NCBI RefSeq assembly: GCF_900103605.1
Contig: NZ_FNHY01000003.1
Span: 186,001-250,000 of the forward strand
Length of the DNA: 64,000 nucleotides
From: Psychrobacillus sp. OK028
Lineage (GTDB): Bacteria > Bacillota > Bacilli > Bacillales_A > Planococcaceae
Direction: 5' to 3'
In this document: positions 16,163 to 26,488 of the stretch, in pieces
Layout: the number at the start of each line of letters is the position of its first letter
Position numbering within the stretch: position 1 is the stretch's first letter
Position numbers and translations under genes: made by a program
Notes under the pieces: generated by a model
The model's database searches: none
Seen by the model: the letters and a program-made list of their open reading frames with translations, nothing else
What the model was told of the DNA's origin: nothing

Positions 16163-17239
16163 ATGAATAATAACACAATCGTATTAACGGGTGGTGGAAC
16201 GGCTGGTCATGTTTCGTTAAATGAAGCCATTATACCCGAGTTAATAAAGAAAAGATATAATGTCCATTATATTGGTTCATATAATGGGATTGAAAAAACA
16301 ATAATTGGGGAGAAATTTCCGGAAATACCTTATCATTCAATTTCAAATGGAAAGTTAAGAAGGTATTTTTCGCTAAAAAACTTCTCTGATCCATTTAAAG
16401 TACTTTATGGAACATTACAGGCACTAACGGTATTGAAAAAAGTGAAACCATCTCTCATATTTTCAAAAGGGGGCTTTGTTTCTGTTCCTGTAGTACTTGC
16501 AGCAAAACTTGCGAACATACCAGTTGTCATTCATGAATCTGATTTAACCCCAGGGCTAGCCAACAAAATAGCTTCATCATTTGCTGAACATATTTTCACG
16601 GTATTTGACGATACGGTAAAGCATTTGCCTGATAGTAAAGCTTCATCGATAGGGGCAATACTGCGTCCTGATTTATTTCATGGGGATGAGAAAATTGCCG
16701 AACAACTAACAGGCTTTGATGCAACGAAACAAACAATTATTATTATGGGCGGTAGTCAGGGCTCCGCGAAGATTAATGATGTTATTAAGCAAAATGTTGA
16801 GCAGTTAACTAGTAAATTTCAACTTATTCATTTATGTGGAAAAGGTAACCTAGATGAATCTTTAATTGGAAAAACGAACTATATAGCATTCGAATATGTT
16901 ACAAATGAACTGCCTCATCTGATGAAAATGGCTGATTTTGTCATTAGCCGTGCTGGTTCCAACTCTATTTTTGAGTTTCTAGAACTAAAAAAACCGATGC
17001 TACTCATTCCATTATCTATCCACGCGAGTAGAGGAGATCAAGTATTGAATGCCAAATACTTTGAGAAACAAGGATATGCTTATGTACTAGAAGAGGAAGA
17101 GCTTACTGCAAGCACGTTTATCGATTCATTCCACCGCATGGTGGGCGAGAAAGAAGAAATGATTGATCGGATGTTCGAGGTAAACCCATCTAAAACACCG
17201 GAGCAATTTGTTGAGTTATTACTAACTTATCAAAAATAA
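16163..17239 (+). CDS. MurG-like UDP-GlcNAc:lipid glycosyltransferase (second MurG type)
   Basis: 358-residue GT-B glycosyltransferase of the MurG family. MurG adds GlcNAc to lipid I on the inner membrane face. The glycine loop TGGGTAGHV, the KGGFVSVPVVLAA stretch, HESDLTPGLANK, the nucleotide loop MGGSQGS, SRAGSNSIFEF and the GDQVLNAKYF end are all recognisable. Several differ from canonical MurG (HEQNxxPG, RAGAxTxxE). It stands alone beside a MATE gene rather than in the dcw cluster, so it is probably the second MurG seen in some bacilli (for example the B. cereus group). ATG 16163 is well placed after AGGAG. Confidence 0.85.
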   Translation: MNNNTIVLTGGGTAGHVSLNEAIIPELIKKRYNVHYIGSYNGIEKTIIGEKFPEIPYHSISNGKLRRYFSLKNFSDPFKVLYGTLQALTVLKKVKPSLIFSKGGFVSVPVVLAAKLANIPVVIHESDLTPGLANKIASSFAEHIFTVFDDTVKHLPDSKASSIGAILRPDLFHGDEKIAEQLTGFDATKQTIIIMGGSQGSAKINDVIKQNVEQLTSKFQLIHLCGKGNLDESLIGKTNYIAFEYVTNELPHLMKMADFVISRAGSNSIFEFLELKKPMLLIPLSIHASRGDQVLNAKYFEKQGYAYVLEEEELTASTFIDSFHRMVGEKEEMIDRMFEVNPSKTPEQFVELLLTYQK

Positions 17240-17242
17240 AAT

Positions 17243-17280
17243 ACTCCCGTCACTATTATTAAGTGACGGGAGTTTTCTTT
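17243..17280. terminator. Bidirectional terminator between the MurG-like and GNAT genes
   Basis: Twelve-base perfect stem ACTCCCGTCACT (17243-17254) and its complement (17262-17273), with T-runs on both strands. It separates two converging genes. Confidence 0.88.
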
Positions 17281-17824
17281 ACATTGCTTGTTCCTCTTCG
17301 TTTTCTTGTTGCATTAGTACTAAATGGAACAGGTCTTTTGGAATATAATATAGATCAAATACTTCTCCATTTGAATTAATCTCTGCATATATGGAAGGAT
17401 GTGATTCGTTCGCATTTAGTGCATAGCCTAATTTTTGAGTAGCGCGAATACTTTTGCTATTTTTTTTGCGAATTCGCAAAAATACAGTATGGATATCTAA
17501 TTCAAAGAAAAGCTCCTGCAAAAATGATTCTTTTGCTTTCTTGTTATAGCCAAGACCTTGAAAAGGGCAACCTATCCAAGTACCTAAAAATCCTGCACCA
17601 TCTTCCACATCGAAAAGATTAATCGTGCCGATTGGCTGACCAAAATCGCTTATAATTGTCCGAGAAATAACGGTTCCTTTTTCTTCTTCTTCCATTAACT
17701 GTTTCGTAATAAACCAGTATTCATCCGCCGAATTTGCTTTTTGACGTACGAAAGGCAAAATGGTTGGATCTGACATAAGTTCATAAAGAGATGTACATTC
17801 GAATAAATCTCGTTTTTTTATCAA
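17279..17824 (-). CDS. GNAT acetyltransferase, RimJ/RimL type
   Basis: 181-residue protein of the RimJ/RimL-like N-acetyltransferase group (acetyl-CoA donor). Features are PIGTINLFDV in beta-4, GTWIGCPFQGLGYNKKAKESF as the CoA-binding segment (a degenerate Q/RxxGxG/A loop) and SIRATQKLGYAL near the end. The substrate cannot be assigned. The start is TTG, preceded by AGGGGG; the 5' leader contains the tRNA-like segment described separately. Confidence 0.75.
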   Translation of the reverse strand: MIKKRDLFECTSLYELMSDPTILPFVRQKANSADEYWFITKQLMEEEEKGTVISRTIISDFGQPIGTINLFDVEDGAGFLGTWIGCPFQGLGYNKKAKESFLQELFFELDIHTVFLRIRKKNSKSIRATQKLGYALNANESHPSIYAEINSNGEVFDLYYIPKDLFHLVLMQQENEEEQAM

Positions 17825-17993
17825 AAAAAGCGCCCCCTAAAAGAACCAATAAATGAGCAGAGTCATCCTAGGTCCCCTGAAATTTTTCACTTCATCGTGC
17901 ATAAAAAATTTCGGGGTAGGAATCGAACCTACTAGGACCAGCTCAATACCGGTGGCGCACCATTTGCCTTCCCTCGGCAAAGTGAACTTTGCC
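17825..17993 (-). ncRNA. Structured leader with tRNA-like arms (not a functional tRNA)
   Basis: Minus-strand segment upstream of the GNAT gene. It contains a perfect T-arm-like hairpin (17932-17916: GTAGG, TTCGATT loop, CCTAC). A four-base gap leads to an anticodon-like arm (17953-17937: ACCGG, seven-base loop, CTGGT with one wobble). Next to it is a D-arm-like GGC/GCC hairpin whose loop has GG (17968-17954). No matching acceptor stem or CCA is present and loop position 33 is not T, so it is a tRNA relic or another folded RNA. A long stem (AAATTTTT/AAAAATTT, near 17908 and 17881) and an outer pairing around CCTAG flank it, and a GGCAAAG/CTTTGCC hairpin lies at 17976-17993. Confidence 0.4.
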
Positions 17994-18110
17994 TTATAAA
18001 ATTATTTGCATTAATAATATACTTTGTTTTTTCGTTTTTGCATAGTAGAAAGTGTTTTAAAAATAATTTAATTTTTGTAAAAAATATTTCAATAAATAAA
18101 TCTAATTCAC

Positions 18111-18139
18111 TTGTAACTTTCACCTTAAATACATATGAT
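18111..18139 (+). promoter_or_regulatory. Promoter candidate for the PAS-GGDEF gene
   Basis: TTGTAA (18111-18116), 17-base spacer, TATGAT (18134-18139), 43 bases before the start codon. The rest of 17994-18110 is AT-rich without other signals. Confidence 0.45.
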
Positions 18140-18181
18140 TAAACTAACTTAGTATAGAACTTGATAGGAGTTATTAAATAG

Positions 18182-19834
18182 ATGTCACAGTCCTTCTTAA
18201 ACCATTCTCAATTCCACTTATTATATGATTTAGCTGATGATTATGTGTTTTTTATGCGTAAAGTAGATTCTACTTATGTTTATGAGTTTATCAACAAAAA
18301 GGCCGAGGAATTATTCTCAGAAAGTCCTATAGGAAAGTCACTAGATGAATGTTTTGATGAATTTCACAACAAAACTATTGTGCAGCATTATGATCGTGCA
18401 TGGATGCAAAAAAAATCAGTTTGCTACCAGGATCATTATTGCGTAACAACTGAATCTTATATTAATGAAACGACAGCGGTTCCAATTTTTGAAAATGGTT
18501 TTACTTATATTTTAGCTACTACTAAAGAAGTTTCACGTACTGCTCATCTACAAGAATCTACGTATGTTTTAGAAACTTTCCGTAAAGCTATTAATGAGGT
18601 AGCACTAGTTGCCATGACCAATGAAGATGGAGTAATAGAAGTAGTCAATGAATTATTCGAAACAACATCGAAGTTTAGCAAGGAAGAGTTAGTTGGAAAT
18701 ACTTTTCATATGATAAATTCTAACTATCATGACGAATCCTTCTTCGACAATATGTGGAAAGTTGTGAAGAATGGAGATATTTGGCACGGTCAAATAAGAA
18801 ACCGTACAAAGTTTGGATCATTTTATTGGGTGAATGCTATCGTCGTACCAATAAAAAATGATTTAGGGCAAATTGAGAAATTTTTGACCATCCAATTTGA
18901 TAACACAGAAAAGAAACGTATGATGAGCGAACTACGAAATATTGAGCGCTCCTTCAAATTGATAACCGAGCATTCCAATGATTTAATAGCTATAACGGAT
19001 GCAGAAGGTTATTTACTTTACTCCTCCCCAAGTCATGAAACAATCTTGAAATATGATAAAGAAGAATTACTAGGTAGTTATTATTTTAATCTGATTACAG
19101 ATCAATCCGAATTAATAAATTACTCCAAGTTAGAACTGGTAGAAAAGTACCGAGTAGAGCTACTTCTACAAACGAAGGATGGAAATTCTATTTGGACGGA
19201 TACATCTATTACGACAGTAGAAAGTACAGTTGATGATGAGGAGGAAAAATGGTTCGTTATTGTATCACGTGAAATTACAGAGAAACGAGCTTTGGAAGAT
19301 CAACTGATGTTTATGGCATTTCATGATAGTTTAACTAGCCTGCCTAATCGACGTTCTTTTTATGAGGATTTTCCAGTTTCGATTTCGTCTGCAAGTGTTG
19401 AATTTCCAAATGTTGCATTACTCTATATAGATGGAGATAATTTTAAAGGCATTAATGATATGTATGGACATGATGTGGGCGATCAGTTTTTAACACATTT
19501 TGCGGAAAATCTACAGATTAGTTTAAACAATAAATACAATGTCTATCGCATTGGTGGCGATGAGTTTGTTGTCATTATTGATCGAATTGCAGATTATGTG
19601 AATGGTAGGAGTCAGACTGTCGATGAAATTGTTCAGGTAATTCAGCAAAACTTACGCAGAGGCTGGATAATAGAGGACATTAATTTTTCGCCAACGTCTT
19701 CAATCGGTATCGCTATTTTCCCAAATGATGGATCTTCTACCGACGAACTATTAGATAATGCTGACCAAGCACTATATACTGCGAAGAAAAACGGGAAGAA
19801 CAATTATATTTACACCAATGCCGTTCATAGCTAA
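18182..19834 (+). CDS. PAS-PAS-PAS-GGDEF diguanylate cyclase
   Basis: 550-residue soluble signalling protein. Three PAS-like sensor domains (about 10-120, 135-250 and 255-370) precede a C-terminal GGDEF domain (about 380-545). The active-site loop is intact (RIGGDEFVV), as is the substrate-binding DSLTSLPNRR segment, so cyclic di-GMP synthesis from GTP is expected. The RxxD inhibitory site five residues before GGDEF is absent (NNKY in that position), which suggests no classical product inhibition. There is no membrane segment or EAL domain. AGGAG is 11 bases from the ATG. Confidence 0.92.
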   Translation: MSQSFLNHSQFHLLYDLADDYVFFMRKVDSTYVYEFINKKAEELFSESPIGKSLDECFDEFHNKTIVQHYDRAWMQKKSVCYQDHYCVTTESYINETTAVPIFENGFTYILATTKEVSRTAHLQESTYVLETFRKAINEVALVAMTNEDGVIEVVNELFETTSKFSKEELVGNTFHMINSNYHDESFFDNMWKVVKNGDIWHGQIRNRTKFGSFYWVNAIVVPIKNDLGQIEKFLTIQFDNTEKKRMMSELRNIERSFKLITEHSNDLIAITDAEGYLLYSSPSHETILKYDKEELLGSYYFNLITDQSELINYSKLELVEKYRVELLLQTKDGNSIWTDTSITTVESTVDDEEEKWFVIVSREITEKRALEDQLMFMAFHDSLTSLPNRRSFYEDFPVSISSASVEFPNVALLYIDGDNFKGINDMYGHDVGDQFLTHFAENLQISLNNKYNVYRIGGDEFVVIIDRIADYVNGRSQTVDEIVQVIQQNLRRGWIIEDINFSPTSSIGIAIFPNDGSSTDELLDNADQALYTAKKNGKNNYIYTNAVHS

Positions 19835-19849
19835 TGGAACGGCTTTTTC
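19820..19849 (+). terminator. Terminator overlapping the end of the GGDEF gene
   Basis: GCCGTTC (19820-19826) pairs with GAACGGC (19837-19843) and is followed by five T. The stop codon is in the loop. Confidence 0.75.
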
Positions 19850-19887
19850 TTCATGTAAAGTAATACAATAATGAGGAGGGTGAAATA

Positions 19888-20562
19888 ATGACTCAACATA
19901 TTCTTTTAATAGAAGATGAAGTAAATATTGCGAAGTTTGTGGAGCTAGAATTACAGCATGAAAATTTTCAAGTCACTGTTTCACATGATGGTCGGGAAGG
20001 CGCAGATTTAGCTTTAAATCAAGACTTTGACCTTATGTTAATTGATGTCATGCTGCCAAATCTCAATGGGTTGGAGATTTGTAGAAGGGTACGCAAAAAG
20101 AAAAATACACCTATTATTTTAATCACTGCAAGAGATGCTATTATCGATCGCGTATCAGGTTTAGAGGCAGGGGCTGACGATTATGTAGTGAAACCATTTG
20201 CTATTGAGGAGCTATTAGCTAGAATTCGTGCAGTTTTTAGAAGAGTTGAGCCTACTTTAGAAAGCAAAAAAAGTGACTTGACTGTCAAAGGATTAGTAGT
20301 GGAACAAAAAGCACATCAGGTTTTCTATAAAGGTAAGGAAGTTGAACTAACTAAAACAGAATACGATATGCTCGTATATTTAATGGAGAATTTTAATATG
20401 GTGTTGTCTAGAGACGCCATTTTGGAAAAAGTATGGGGATATGATGTAGAGGTAGAAACAAATGTTGTAGATGTATACATAAGGCATTTGCGAAAAAAAC
20501 TTCCACCTGAAATTGCAGCCACTATTGAGACAGTAAGAGGCGTAGGGTATGTTATGAGATGA
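19888..20562 (+). CDS. OmpR-family response regulator (ArlR/YkoG-like)
   Basis: 224-residue regulator. The receiver domain has the acidic pair in IEDE (10-11), phospho-acceptor Asp53 (LMLIDVMLP), the Thr80 position and Lys102 (VVKPF). The C-terminal winged helix (about 128-224) has the typical LTKTEYDML, SRDAILEKVWGY and VDVYIRHLRKK stretches. It resembles S. aureus ArlR and B. subtilis YkoG by eye. The kinase gene overlaps its stop (ATGA), so the pair is one operon with its own GAGGAGG ribosome site upstream. Confidence 0.93.
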   Translation: MTQHILLIEDEVNIAKFVELELQHENFQVTVSHDGREGADLALNQDFDLMLIDVMLPNLNGLEICRRVRKKKNTPIILITARDAIIDRVSGLEAGADDYVVKPFAIEELLARIRAVFRRVEPTLESKKSDLTVKGLVVEQKAHQVFYKGKEVELTKTEYDMLVYLMENFNMVLSRDAILEKVWGYDVEVETNVVDVYIRHLRKKLPPEIAATIETVRGVGYVMR

Positions 20563-21935
20563 AAAAACCATGGACATTACAACGGAAATGGACATATGCA
20601 TCAGCGATTTCCATCTTTTTAAGTTTCCTGATGATGTGTATTATACTATATTTTTCTCTCTTTAATTGGCTGCAAATTTCGGAGGAAAAAATTGCCCAAA
20701 ACACATTGGATGAAGTTACGCACTTTTTTAAAGCGATTGGTCCCATTATCTCCATTCAGGATATTCAAAAAAACAGAACATTACTCAATCAATTGGTCAA
20801 TCAGAAGCAATCGATTCGTGTATTGAATGAAGATGGTATCGAAATTCTACGTATTAATGATGCTAGCGATTTTCCGAAATCTACTTCACTCCAATCCGAG
20901 GAATTTGTAAGAGAAGAAATCAATGGTAATGAAGTTTTTCATAAAGTATCTGAAATAGACTTCGGTTTGTTTAAAGGATACGTACAAATCTCTCATAGTT
21001 TAGAAAGCTTCTCTCAACTGATGAATTATATACTAATTGCGATGGGGATATTCGCATTGATTACACTCGTATTATCTGCACTAATCGGTTATATGTTATC
21101 CTCCGTTTTGTTAAAACCTATGAAGGAACTTCGGGATGAAATGCAACTGGCAAAACAAACGAAGTTTTCAAAAATAGTTAGCTTTCAATATGAAAAAGAA
21201 GATGAAATTGGAGAGCTGCTTAAAATTTACAAGGAATTGATGGATGAAGTATCCAAAACGATTACGAGGCAGGATGAGTTTATTCACAATGTCTCGCATG
21301 AATTGCGTACCCCGGTACAAGTGGTGGAGGGACATTTATCATTATTAAATCGCTGGGGAAAAGAGGATCGATCTATCTTAGATGAGTCTCTAGAAATCTC
21401 TTTGAACGAAATACAAAAAATGAAGCTTTTAATCGAAGAAATGTTAAAGTTAGCGAAAAATGAGTTTAGTAATAAGAAGGAAACTACTTCTGTCGTTTCT
21501 GTACTGCAACAGCTTCAACAATATTATTTGCCATTGTCACCAGAGGCAATAATCGATATTAAAGGACAGGAACAAGTAAAAGTAATGGTTCCTGCAACCG
21601 CACTAGAGCAAATATTGCGAAATTTAATTGAAAATGCGCTAAAATATAACGATAATCGGCCTTATATAAAAGCGGCCGTCCAAAATATCAGAGACCAGGT
21701 GCAAATAACGGTGGAAGATAATGGTGTTGGTATCCCAGAAGATGCATTGTCTAAAATTTTCGAACGCTTTTACACGGTTGAGGAAGCAAGGACTAAAAAT
21801 AATGGAGGCTCTGGATTAGGTTTAAGCATAGTTAAAAGCTTGGTAATTGAATACGCTGGTACTATTTCTGTTGCTAGCGAGGAGGGAAAAGGGACAAAAT
21901 TTTACATTTTATTCCCTAAATTTACAAGTGAATAA
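20559..21935 (+). CDS. Membrane sensor histidine kinase (ArlS/YkoH-like)
   Basis: 458-residue kinase partner of the preceding regulator. Two transmembrane helices (about 15-37 and 155-180) flank a roughly 115-residue extracellular domain of the ArlS N-terminal type. HAMP (about 180-233), the dimerisation box with phospho-His247 (VSHELRTP) and the ATPase domain with N (IENALKYN), G1 (DNGVGIP), F and G2 (GGSGLGLSIVK) boxes follow. All catalytic boxes are intact. The signal is unknown; in S. aureus ArlRS controls adhesion and autolysis. Confidence 0.93.
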   Translation: MKKPWTLQRKWTYASAISIFLSFLMMCIILYFSLFNWLQISEEKIAQNTLDEVTHFFKAIGPIISIQDIQKNRTLLNQLVNQKQSIRVLNEDGIEILRINDASDFPKSTSLQSEEFVREEINGNEVFHKVSEIDFGLFKGYVQISHSLESFSQLMNYILIAMGIFALITLVLSALIGYMLSSVLLKPMKELRDEMQLAKQTKFSKIVSFQYEKEDEIGELLKIYKELMDEVSKTITRQDEFIHNVSHELRTPVQVVEGHLSLLNRWGKEDRSILDESLEISLNEIQKMKLLIEEMLKLAKNEFSNKKETTSVVSVLQQLQQYYLPLSPEAIIDIKGQEQVKVMVPATALEQILRNLIENALKYNDNRPYIKAAVQNIRDQVQITVEDNGVGIPEDALSKIFERFYTVEEARTKNNGGSGLGLSIVKSLVIEYAGTISVASEEGKGTKFYILFPKFTSE

Positions 21936-22022
21936 TCATTCAGTGAAAAAGTATAAATAATGAGACGAATTTATGAATTTTTTTTAAAAAAACCATTGTA
22001 TTTTTTCCCGATAGTAGTAAGA

Positions 22023-22051
22023 TTGAGATGGAAAAATTGTTCTTATATAAG
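22023..22051 (+). promoter_or_regulatory. Promoter candidate for odhAB
   Basis: TTGAGA (22023-22028), 17 bases, TATAAG (22046-22051), leaving a leader of about 140 bases. A second weak pair, TTGAGA at about 22058 with TAAACT, lies downstream. No clear CcpA site was seen. Confidence 0.4.
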
Positions 22052-22199
22052 GATAGTTTGAGACTATATAAAAGAGTGGTAAACTATATAGAGGTATTTA
22101 TATGTATTTTGTTCATGTATGTACCCTAGAACTTTTTATCCACTTATATGTATTTATGATAAATGCCTAGAAGGCACAAAATGTTGGAGGTTTTTCTAA

Positions 22200-25001
22200 A
22201 TGTCGAACAATCAAACACCTTGGTCAGCTTTTTCTGGTCCGAACCTTGGTTATGTGATGGAGCAGTATGATTTGTTTTTACAGTCTCCGGACGATGTGGA
22301 TCCTGAATTAGTAGAGTTATTTCAGCAGTATGGTGCACCAAAGATTCCGACTTCAATATCAGTTAGCAGCTCTGGGACACAAGAAGTAGAGCCGAATAAT
22401 ATAGAAAAAGTGATTAAGGCAATTCAGCTTGCAGATGCAATACGCACACATGGTCACTTAACGGCTAATATCTATCCATTAAATGATGGACCAAAAGAAG
22501 ATTCGAAAATCAATCTAAGTACTTATGGTTTATCGGAACAAGATTTACGAGAAGTACCCGTTTCTTTCTTAATAAATAATGCACCAGCAAATATTACAAA
22601 TGGTTTCCAAGCAATTGAATATTTGCGTTCTATGTATACGGATAAAATTGCATTTGAAATTGCGCATATTGTCAATTCTGATGAACGTGCTTGGTTACAA
22701 GAAAAGATTGAAAAAGGTGCTGTTAAAGAAAAACTTTCAACAGAAGAAAAAAAACAATTACTTAAACGCTTAACACAGGTTGAAGGGTTTGAGAAATTTA
22801 TTCATCGTACATTTGTAGGAGCAAAACGCTTCTCAATTGAAGGTTTAGATTCTTTAGTTGTATTAATGGATGAGTTAGTCCGCCAATCAGATAAAACAAA
22901 AACTAAACAAGTTAATATTGGGATGGCTCACCGTGGTCGTTTAAATGTATTAACTCATGTTCTAAACAAGCCATACGAAATGATGTTTGCAGAATTTGCA
23001 CATGTTCCTACTGAATCTTTTTTGCCAAAGGATGGCTCGCTGAAGCTTTCTGAGGGTTGGTTTGGAGATGTAAAATATCATAAAGGAGCAAGTTATCTTT
23101 CACAATCAGGTTTAAAAGTGAAACTTGCGTATAATCCTTCGCATTTAGAAGTTGTAAGTCCAATTGTAACGGGTCAAACCCGTGCTGCACAAGAAACAAC
23201 TGACGCACCTGGACATCCTGTTCAGGACAAAAACGCTGCTTTTGCTATTCTTGTACATGGCGATGCTGCTTTCCCTGGACAAGGAGTAGTAACCGAAGTA
23301 TTGAACTATAGTAGAGTTCGTGGATTCCAAACAGGGGGATCAATCCATATTATTGCGAATAATATGATTGGTTTCACTACAGAGCATTATGATTCTCGTT
23401 CAACTAACTATTCTTCTGATCCTGCAAAAGGTTATGAAGTACCTGTTATTCATGTGAATGCAGATGATCCAGAAGCAGTAATTGGTGTTGCGAAATTTGC
23501 ACATGAATACCGCCAAAAGTTTGGAAAAGATATTGTTATCGACTTGTTAGGTTATCGACGCTATGGTCATAACGAAATGGATGAACCATTAGTTACAAAT
23601 CCAACTATGTATCATGCGATTCATAAGCATCCAACTGTTCGTGAAATATACGGTCAGCAATTAGTGGAAGAGAGCTTAATTGAATCTTCAGAAGTAAAAA
23701 CATTAGACGAATCTATTTTCGCTGAAATGCAACAAGCTTATGACCGTGTGAAAGAGCTTCCGCCATCCACTGTGCATGATATCGTTATACCACAAGTAGT
23801 TTTAGATGGTATGCCAGAAATTCAAACTGGTGTAGAAGAGGGCAAACTTGCTAAAATCAATGAAGAGCTACTTACTTGGCCACCTGAATTTAGTGCATTT
23901 AAAAAGCTTGAAAAAATATTAAAACGTCGGGAAGAGCCATTCAAAGGTAAAGGCAAAGTAGATTGGGGTCATGCAGAAACTCTAGCATTTGCAACAATTT
24001 TACAAGAAGGTAATTCTATTCGTTTGACTGGTCAGGATGCACAACGTGGGACATTCTCACATAGACATCTAGTTCTTCATGATGAGAAAACTGGAGCAGA
24101 ATTAACACCGATTCACGCTATTAGTGGAGGAAAAGCATCTTTTGTCGTGCATAACAGCCCACTTACTGAAGCTGCTATTTTGGGGTATGAATTCGGCTAT
24201 AACTTGGAAGACAATAACTCACTAACTATTTGGGAAGCTCAATATGGTGACTTCGCTAATATGGCGCAGGTTATGTTTGATAACTTTATCAGTTCTGCGA
24301 GAGCTAAATGGGGTCTTAAATCTGGCTTAGTTATGCTATTGCCACATGCTGCTGAAGGTCAAGGTTCCGAGCATTCAAGTGCACGTTTAGAGCGCTACTT
24401 ACAATTGGCAGCTGAAAATAACTGGACTGTTGCCAATCTGTCAAGTGCAGCTAACTATTTCCATATCTTGCGCAGACAAGCAAAAATGTTAAAGGAAGAT
24501 GCAATTCGTCCATTAATCATTGTTTCACCTAAATCACTATTACGTCATCCACTAGTTGGAGCTGACGTAGCAGATTTGACTTCTGGTCAATTTGAAACAG
24601 TAGTTGAACAACCAGGTTTAGGACAACAAGCAGACAAAGTAGAGAAAATTATCTTTGTTAGTGGTAAACTTGCTATAGACTTAGCAGATAAAGTAAAAGA
24701 TGGAGAAGGTTTCGATCATCTTCACATTGTCCGTATTGAACAGCTGTATCCATTCCCACAAGAAAAGATTCAAGAAATTGTGGCACGTTTCCCAAATGCG
24801 AAGCAATTAGTTTGGGCTCAAGAAGAACCACAAAATATGGGTTCGTGGAACTTTGCTTTACCATATCTATTGGAAGTAGCAAAAGATCAAGAAATTACTT
24901 ATGTAGGTCGTGTGCATAGAGCAAGTCCTGCAGAAGGTGATGGAGATACGTATAAAGTAGAACAAGCACGTATTATTGAAGAAGCTCTAAAAGACTTATA
25001 A
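22200..25001 (+). CDS. odhA: 2-oxoglutarate dehydrogenase E1 component OdhA (SucA)
   Basis: 933-residue thiamine-diphosphate enzyme that decarboxylates 2-oxoglutarate and passes the succinyl group to OdhB in the TCA cycle. The N-terminal [17 protein letters not shown] segment is the E1o type. [12 protein letters not shown], the [10 protein letters not shown] motif of the diphosphate/Mg site, GFTT and the [11 protein letters not shown] region are present. The transketolase-like pyrimidine domain with EAQYGDFAN and the C-terminal [11 protein letters not shown] complete it. Length is normal for Bacillus. GGAGG precedes the ATG. odhB follows 31 bases later. Confidence 0.97.
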   Translation: MSNNQTPWSAFSGPNLGYVMEQYDLFLQSPDDVDPELVELFQQYGAPKIPTSISVSSSGTQEVEPNNIEKVIKAIQLADAIRTHGHLTANIYPLNDGPKEDSKINLSTYGLSEQDLREVPVSFLINNAPANITNGFQAIEYLRSMYTDKIAFEIAHIVNSDERAWLQEKIEKGAVKEKLSTEEKKQLLKRLTQVEGFEKFIHRTFVGAKRFSIEGLDSLVVLMDELVRQSDKTKTKQVNIGMAHRGRLNVLTHVLNKPYEMMFAEFAHVPTESFLPKDGSLKLSEGWFGDVKYHKGASYLSQSGLKVKLAYNPSHLEVVSPIVTGQTRAAQETTDAPGHPVQDKNAAFAILVHGDAAFPGQGVVTEVLNYSRVRGFQTGGSIHIIANNMIGFTTEHYDSRSTNYSSDPAKGYEVPVIHVNADDPEAVIGVAKFAHEYRQKFGKDIVIDLLGYRRYGHNEMDEPLVTNPTMYHAIHKHPTVREIYGQQLVEESLIESSEVKTLDESIFAEMQQAYDRVKELPPSTVHDIVIPQVVLDGMPEIQTGVEEGKLAKINEELLTWPPEFSAFKKLEKILKRREEPFKGKGKVDWGHAETLAFATILQEGNSIRLTGQDAQRGTFSHRHLVLHDEKTGAELTPIHAISGGKASFVVHNSPLTEAAILGYEFGYNLEDNNSLTIWEAQYGDFANMAQVMFDNFISSARAKWGLKSGLVMLLPHAAEGQGSEHSSARLERYLQLAAENNWTVANLSSAANYFHILRRQAKMLKEDAIRPLIIVSPKSLLRHPLVGADVADLTSGQFETVVEQPGLGQQADKVEKIIFVSGKLAIDLADKVKDGEGFDHLHIVRIEQLYPFPQEKIQEIVARFPNAKQLVWAQEEPQNMGSWNFALPYLLEVAKDQEITYVGRVHRASPAEGDGDTYKVEQARIIEEALKDL

Positions 25002-25032
25002 GGTAGGATTAGACATAGAGGAGGAAATTCAA

Positions 25033-26262
25033 GTGGCAGACATTATAGTTCCAGAATTAGCAGAATCGATTACAGAAGGTACCATTGCGCAATGGTTAAA
25101 ACAACCAGGCGATACAGTTGAAAAAGGTGAGTTCATCGTAGAACTTGAAACTGATAAAGTAAATGTGGAAGTAATTTCGGAAGAAGCTGGGGTAGTAAGT
25201 GAACTTCTAGCTGCAGAAGGAGATACAGTTCAAGTAGGTCAAGTAATCGCGGTAGTTGGCGCGGGTTCAGGTGCATCTTCATCAGCTCCAGCGGCACAAT
25301 CGGAAGCAAAAGAAGAGGTTAAAGCTCCTGAGGCGTCTAAGGCAGCACCAGTTGCAGAAGAAACTTCAACTGAGCAAGACCGTACAATCGCTAGTCCTGC
25401 AGCGCGCAAACTAGCTCGTGAAAAAGGCATTAACTTAAGCGAAATCTCACCAGTAGATCCAATGGGCCGCGTACGTGTTCAAGATGTTTCGGCACATGGT
25501 TCTGCTAAAGCACCAGCAAAAGCAGCACCGGCTCCAGCGGCAAGTGCAGCTAAAGAAGATGATGGTCGCACAACTCGTGAGAAAATGTCTCGTCGTCGTC
25601 AAACAATCGCTTCTCGTTTATTAGAAGTAAGACAAAATACTGCAATGCTTACAACTTTCAATGAAATTGATATGACGAATGTGATGGCACTACGCTCACG
25701 TAAAAAAGATCAATTCTTTGAAGAAAATGATGTAAGACTTGGATTTATGTCATTCTTCACAAAAGCTGTAGTAGCTGCACTTAAAAAATATCCTTATGTA
25801 AACTCTCAAATTGATGGAACAGATATCGTGAAAAATAACTTCTTTGATATTGGTATCGCAGTTTCTACAGAAGGTGGTCTAGTAGTTCCGATTGTTCGTG
25901 ATGCAGACCGTAAAAACTTCGCAGAAATCGAAGCTAATATTGGAGAACTTGCTAAAAAAGCTCGTGATAACAAATTAGCACTATCTGATATGTCTGGTGG
26001 TTCTTTCACTATTACTAATGGTGGGGTATTTGGGTCATTGATGTCTACTCCTATCTTAAACGGTACACAAGTAGGTATCTTGGGGATGCACACAATCCAA
26101 AAACGTCCAATCGCTGTTGGAAATGAAGTTGAAATCCGTCCAATGATGTATATTGCATTATCTTATGACCACCGTGTTATCGATGGTAAAGATTCAGTAG
26201 GTTTCTTGAAAACAGTTAAAGAATTACTGGAAAACCCAGAAGACTTATTACTAAATAGTTAA
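25033..26262 (+). CDS. odhB: Dihydrolipoyl succinyltransferase E2 OdhB (SucB)
   Basis: 409-residue E2 of 2-oxoglutarate dehydrogenase. A single lipoyl domain carries Lys42 in ETDKVNVEV. An Ala/Pro/Glu-rich linker, the E1/E3-binding domain (about 118-152, [13 protein letters not shown]) and a second Ala-Pro linker follow. The catalytic domain ends in the SYDHRVIDG motif with His380 and Asp384. The start is GTG with GAGGAGGA, eight bases away. E3 (lipoamide dehydrogenase) is not in the window and is presumably shared. Confidence 0.97.
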   Translation: MADIIVPELAESITEGTIAQWLKQPGDTVEKGEFIVELETDKVNVEVISEEAGVVSELLAAEGDTVQVGQVIAVVGAGSGASSSAPAAQSEAKEEVKAPEASKAAPVAEETSTEQDRTIASPAARKLAREKGINLSEISPVDPMGRVRVQDVSAHGSAKAPAKAAPAPAASAAKEDDGRTTREKMSRRRQTIASRLLEVRQNTAMLTTFNEIDMTNVMALRSRKKDQFFEENDVRLGFMSFFTKAVVAALKKYPYVNSQIDGTDIVKNNFFDIGIAVSTEGGLVVPIVRDADRKNFAEIEANIGELAKKARDNKLALSDMSGGSFTITNGGVFGSLMSTPILNGTQVGILGMHTIQKRPIAVGNEVEIRPMMYIALSYDHRVIDGKDSVGFLKTVKELLENPEDLLLNS

Positions 26263-26266
26263 ACAA

Positions 26267-26296
26267 AAAAAGACTCCCACAAAGGGAGTTTTTTTA
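26267..26296 (+). terminator. Terminator after odhB
   Basis: ACTCCC (26273-26278) and GGGAGT (26284-26289) around a short loop, with seven T and an upstream A-run. Confidence 0.8.
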
Positions 26297-26488
26297 TGCT
26301 TTAGAAACAATTGGATATGTTGATAATTTTCTACAAGTGATTTAACCTCCAGACTCCAGATCCTAGCCAGGTTGAGCAGATCCAGACTGGCGAATAAAGG
26401 AAAAGAGAATCCTTATTGCAAATTAATGAAACTTAACTCATTTTAGAACGTACCATTATATGTAATTGTTCTTTCTACTTAAGGCAGA

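Noticed and set aside
17909-17975. Functional tRNA on the minus strand
   Set aside because: There is no acceptor stem pairing, the loop lacks T at position 33, and no CCA or discriminator is present.
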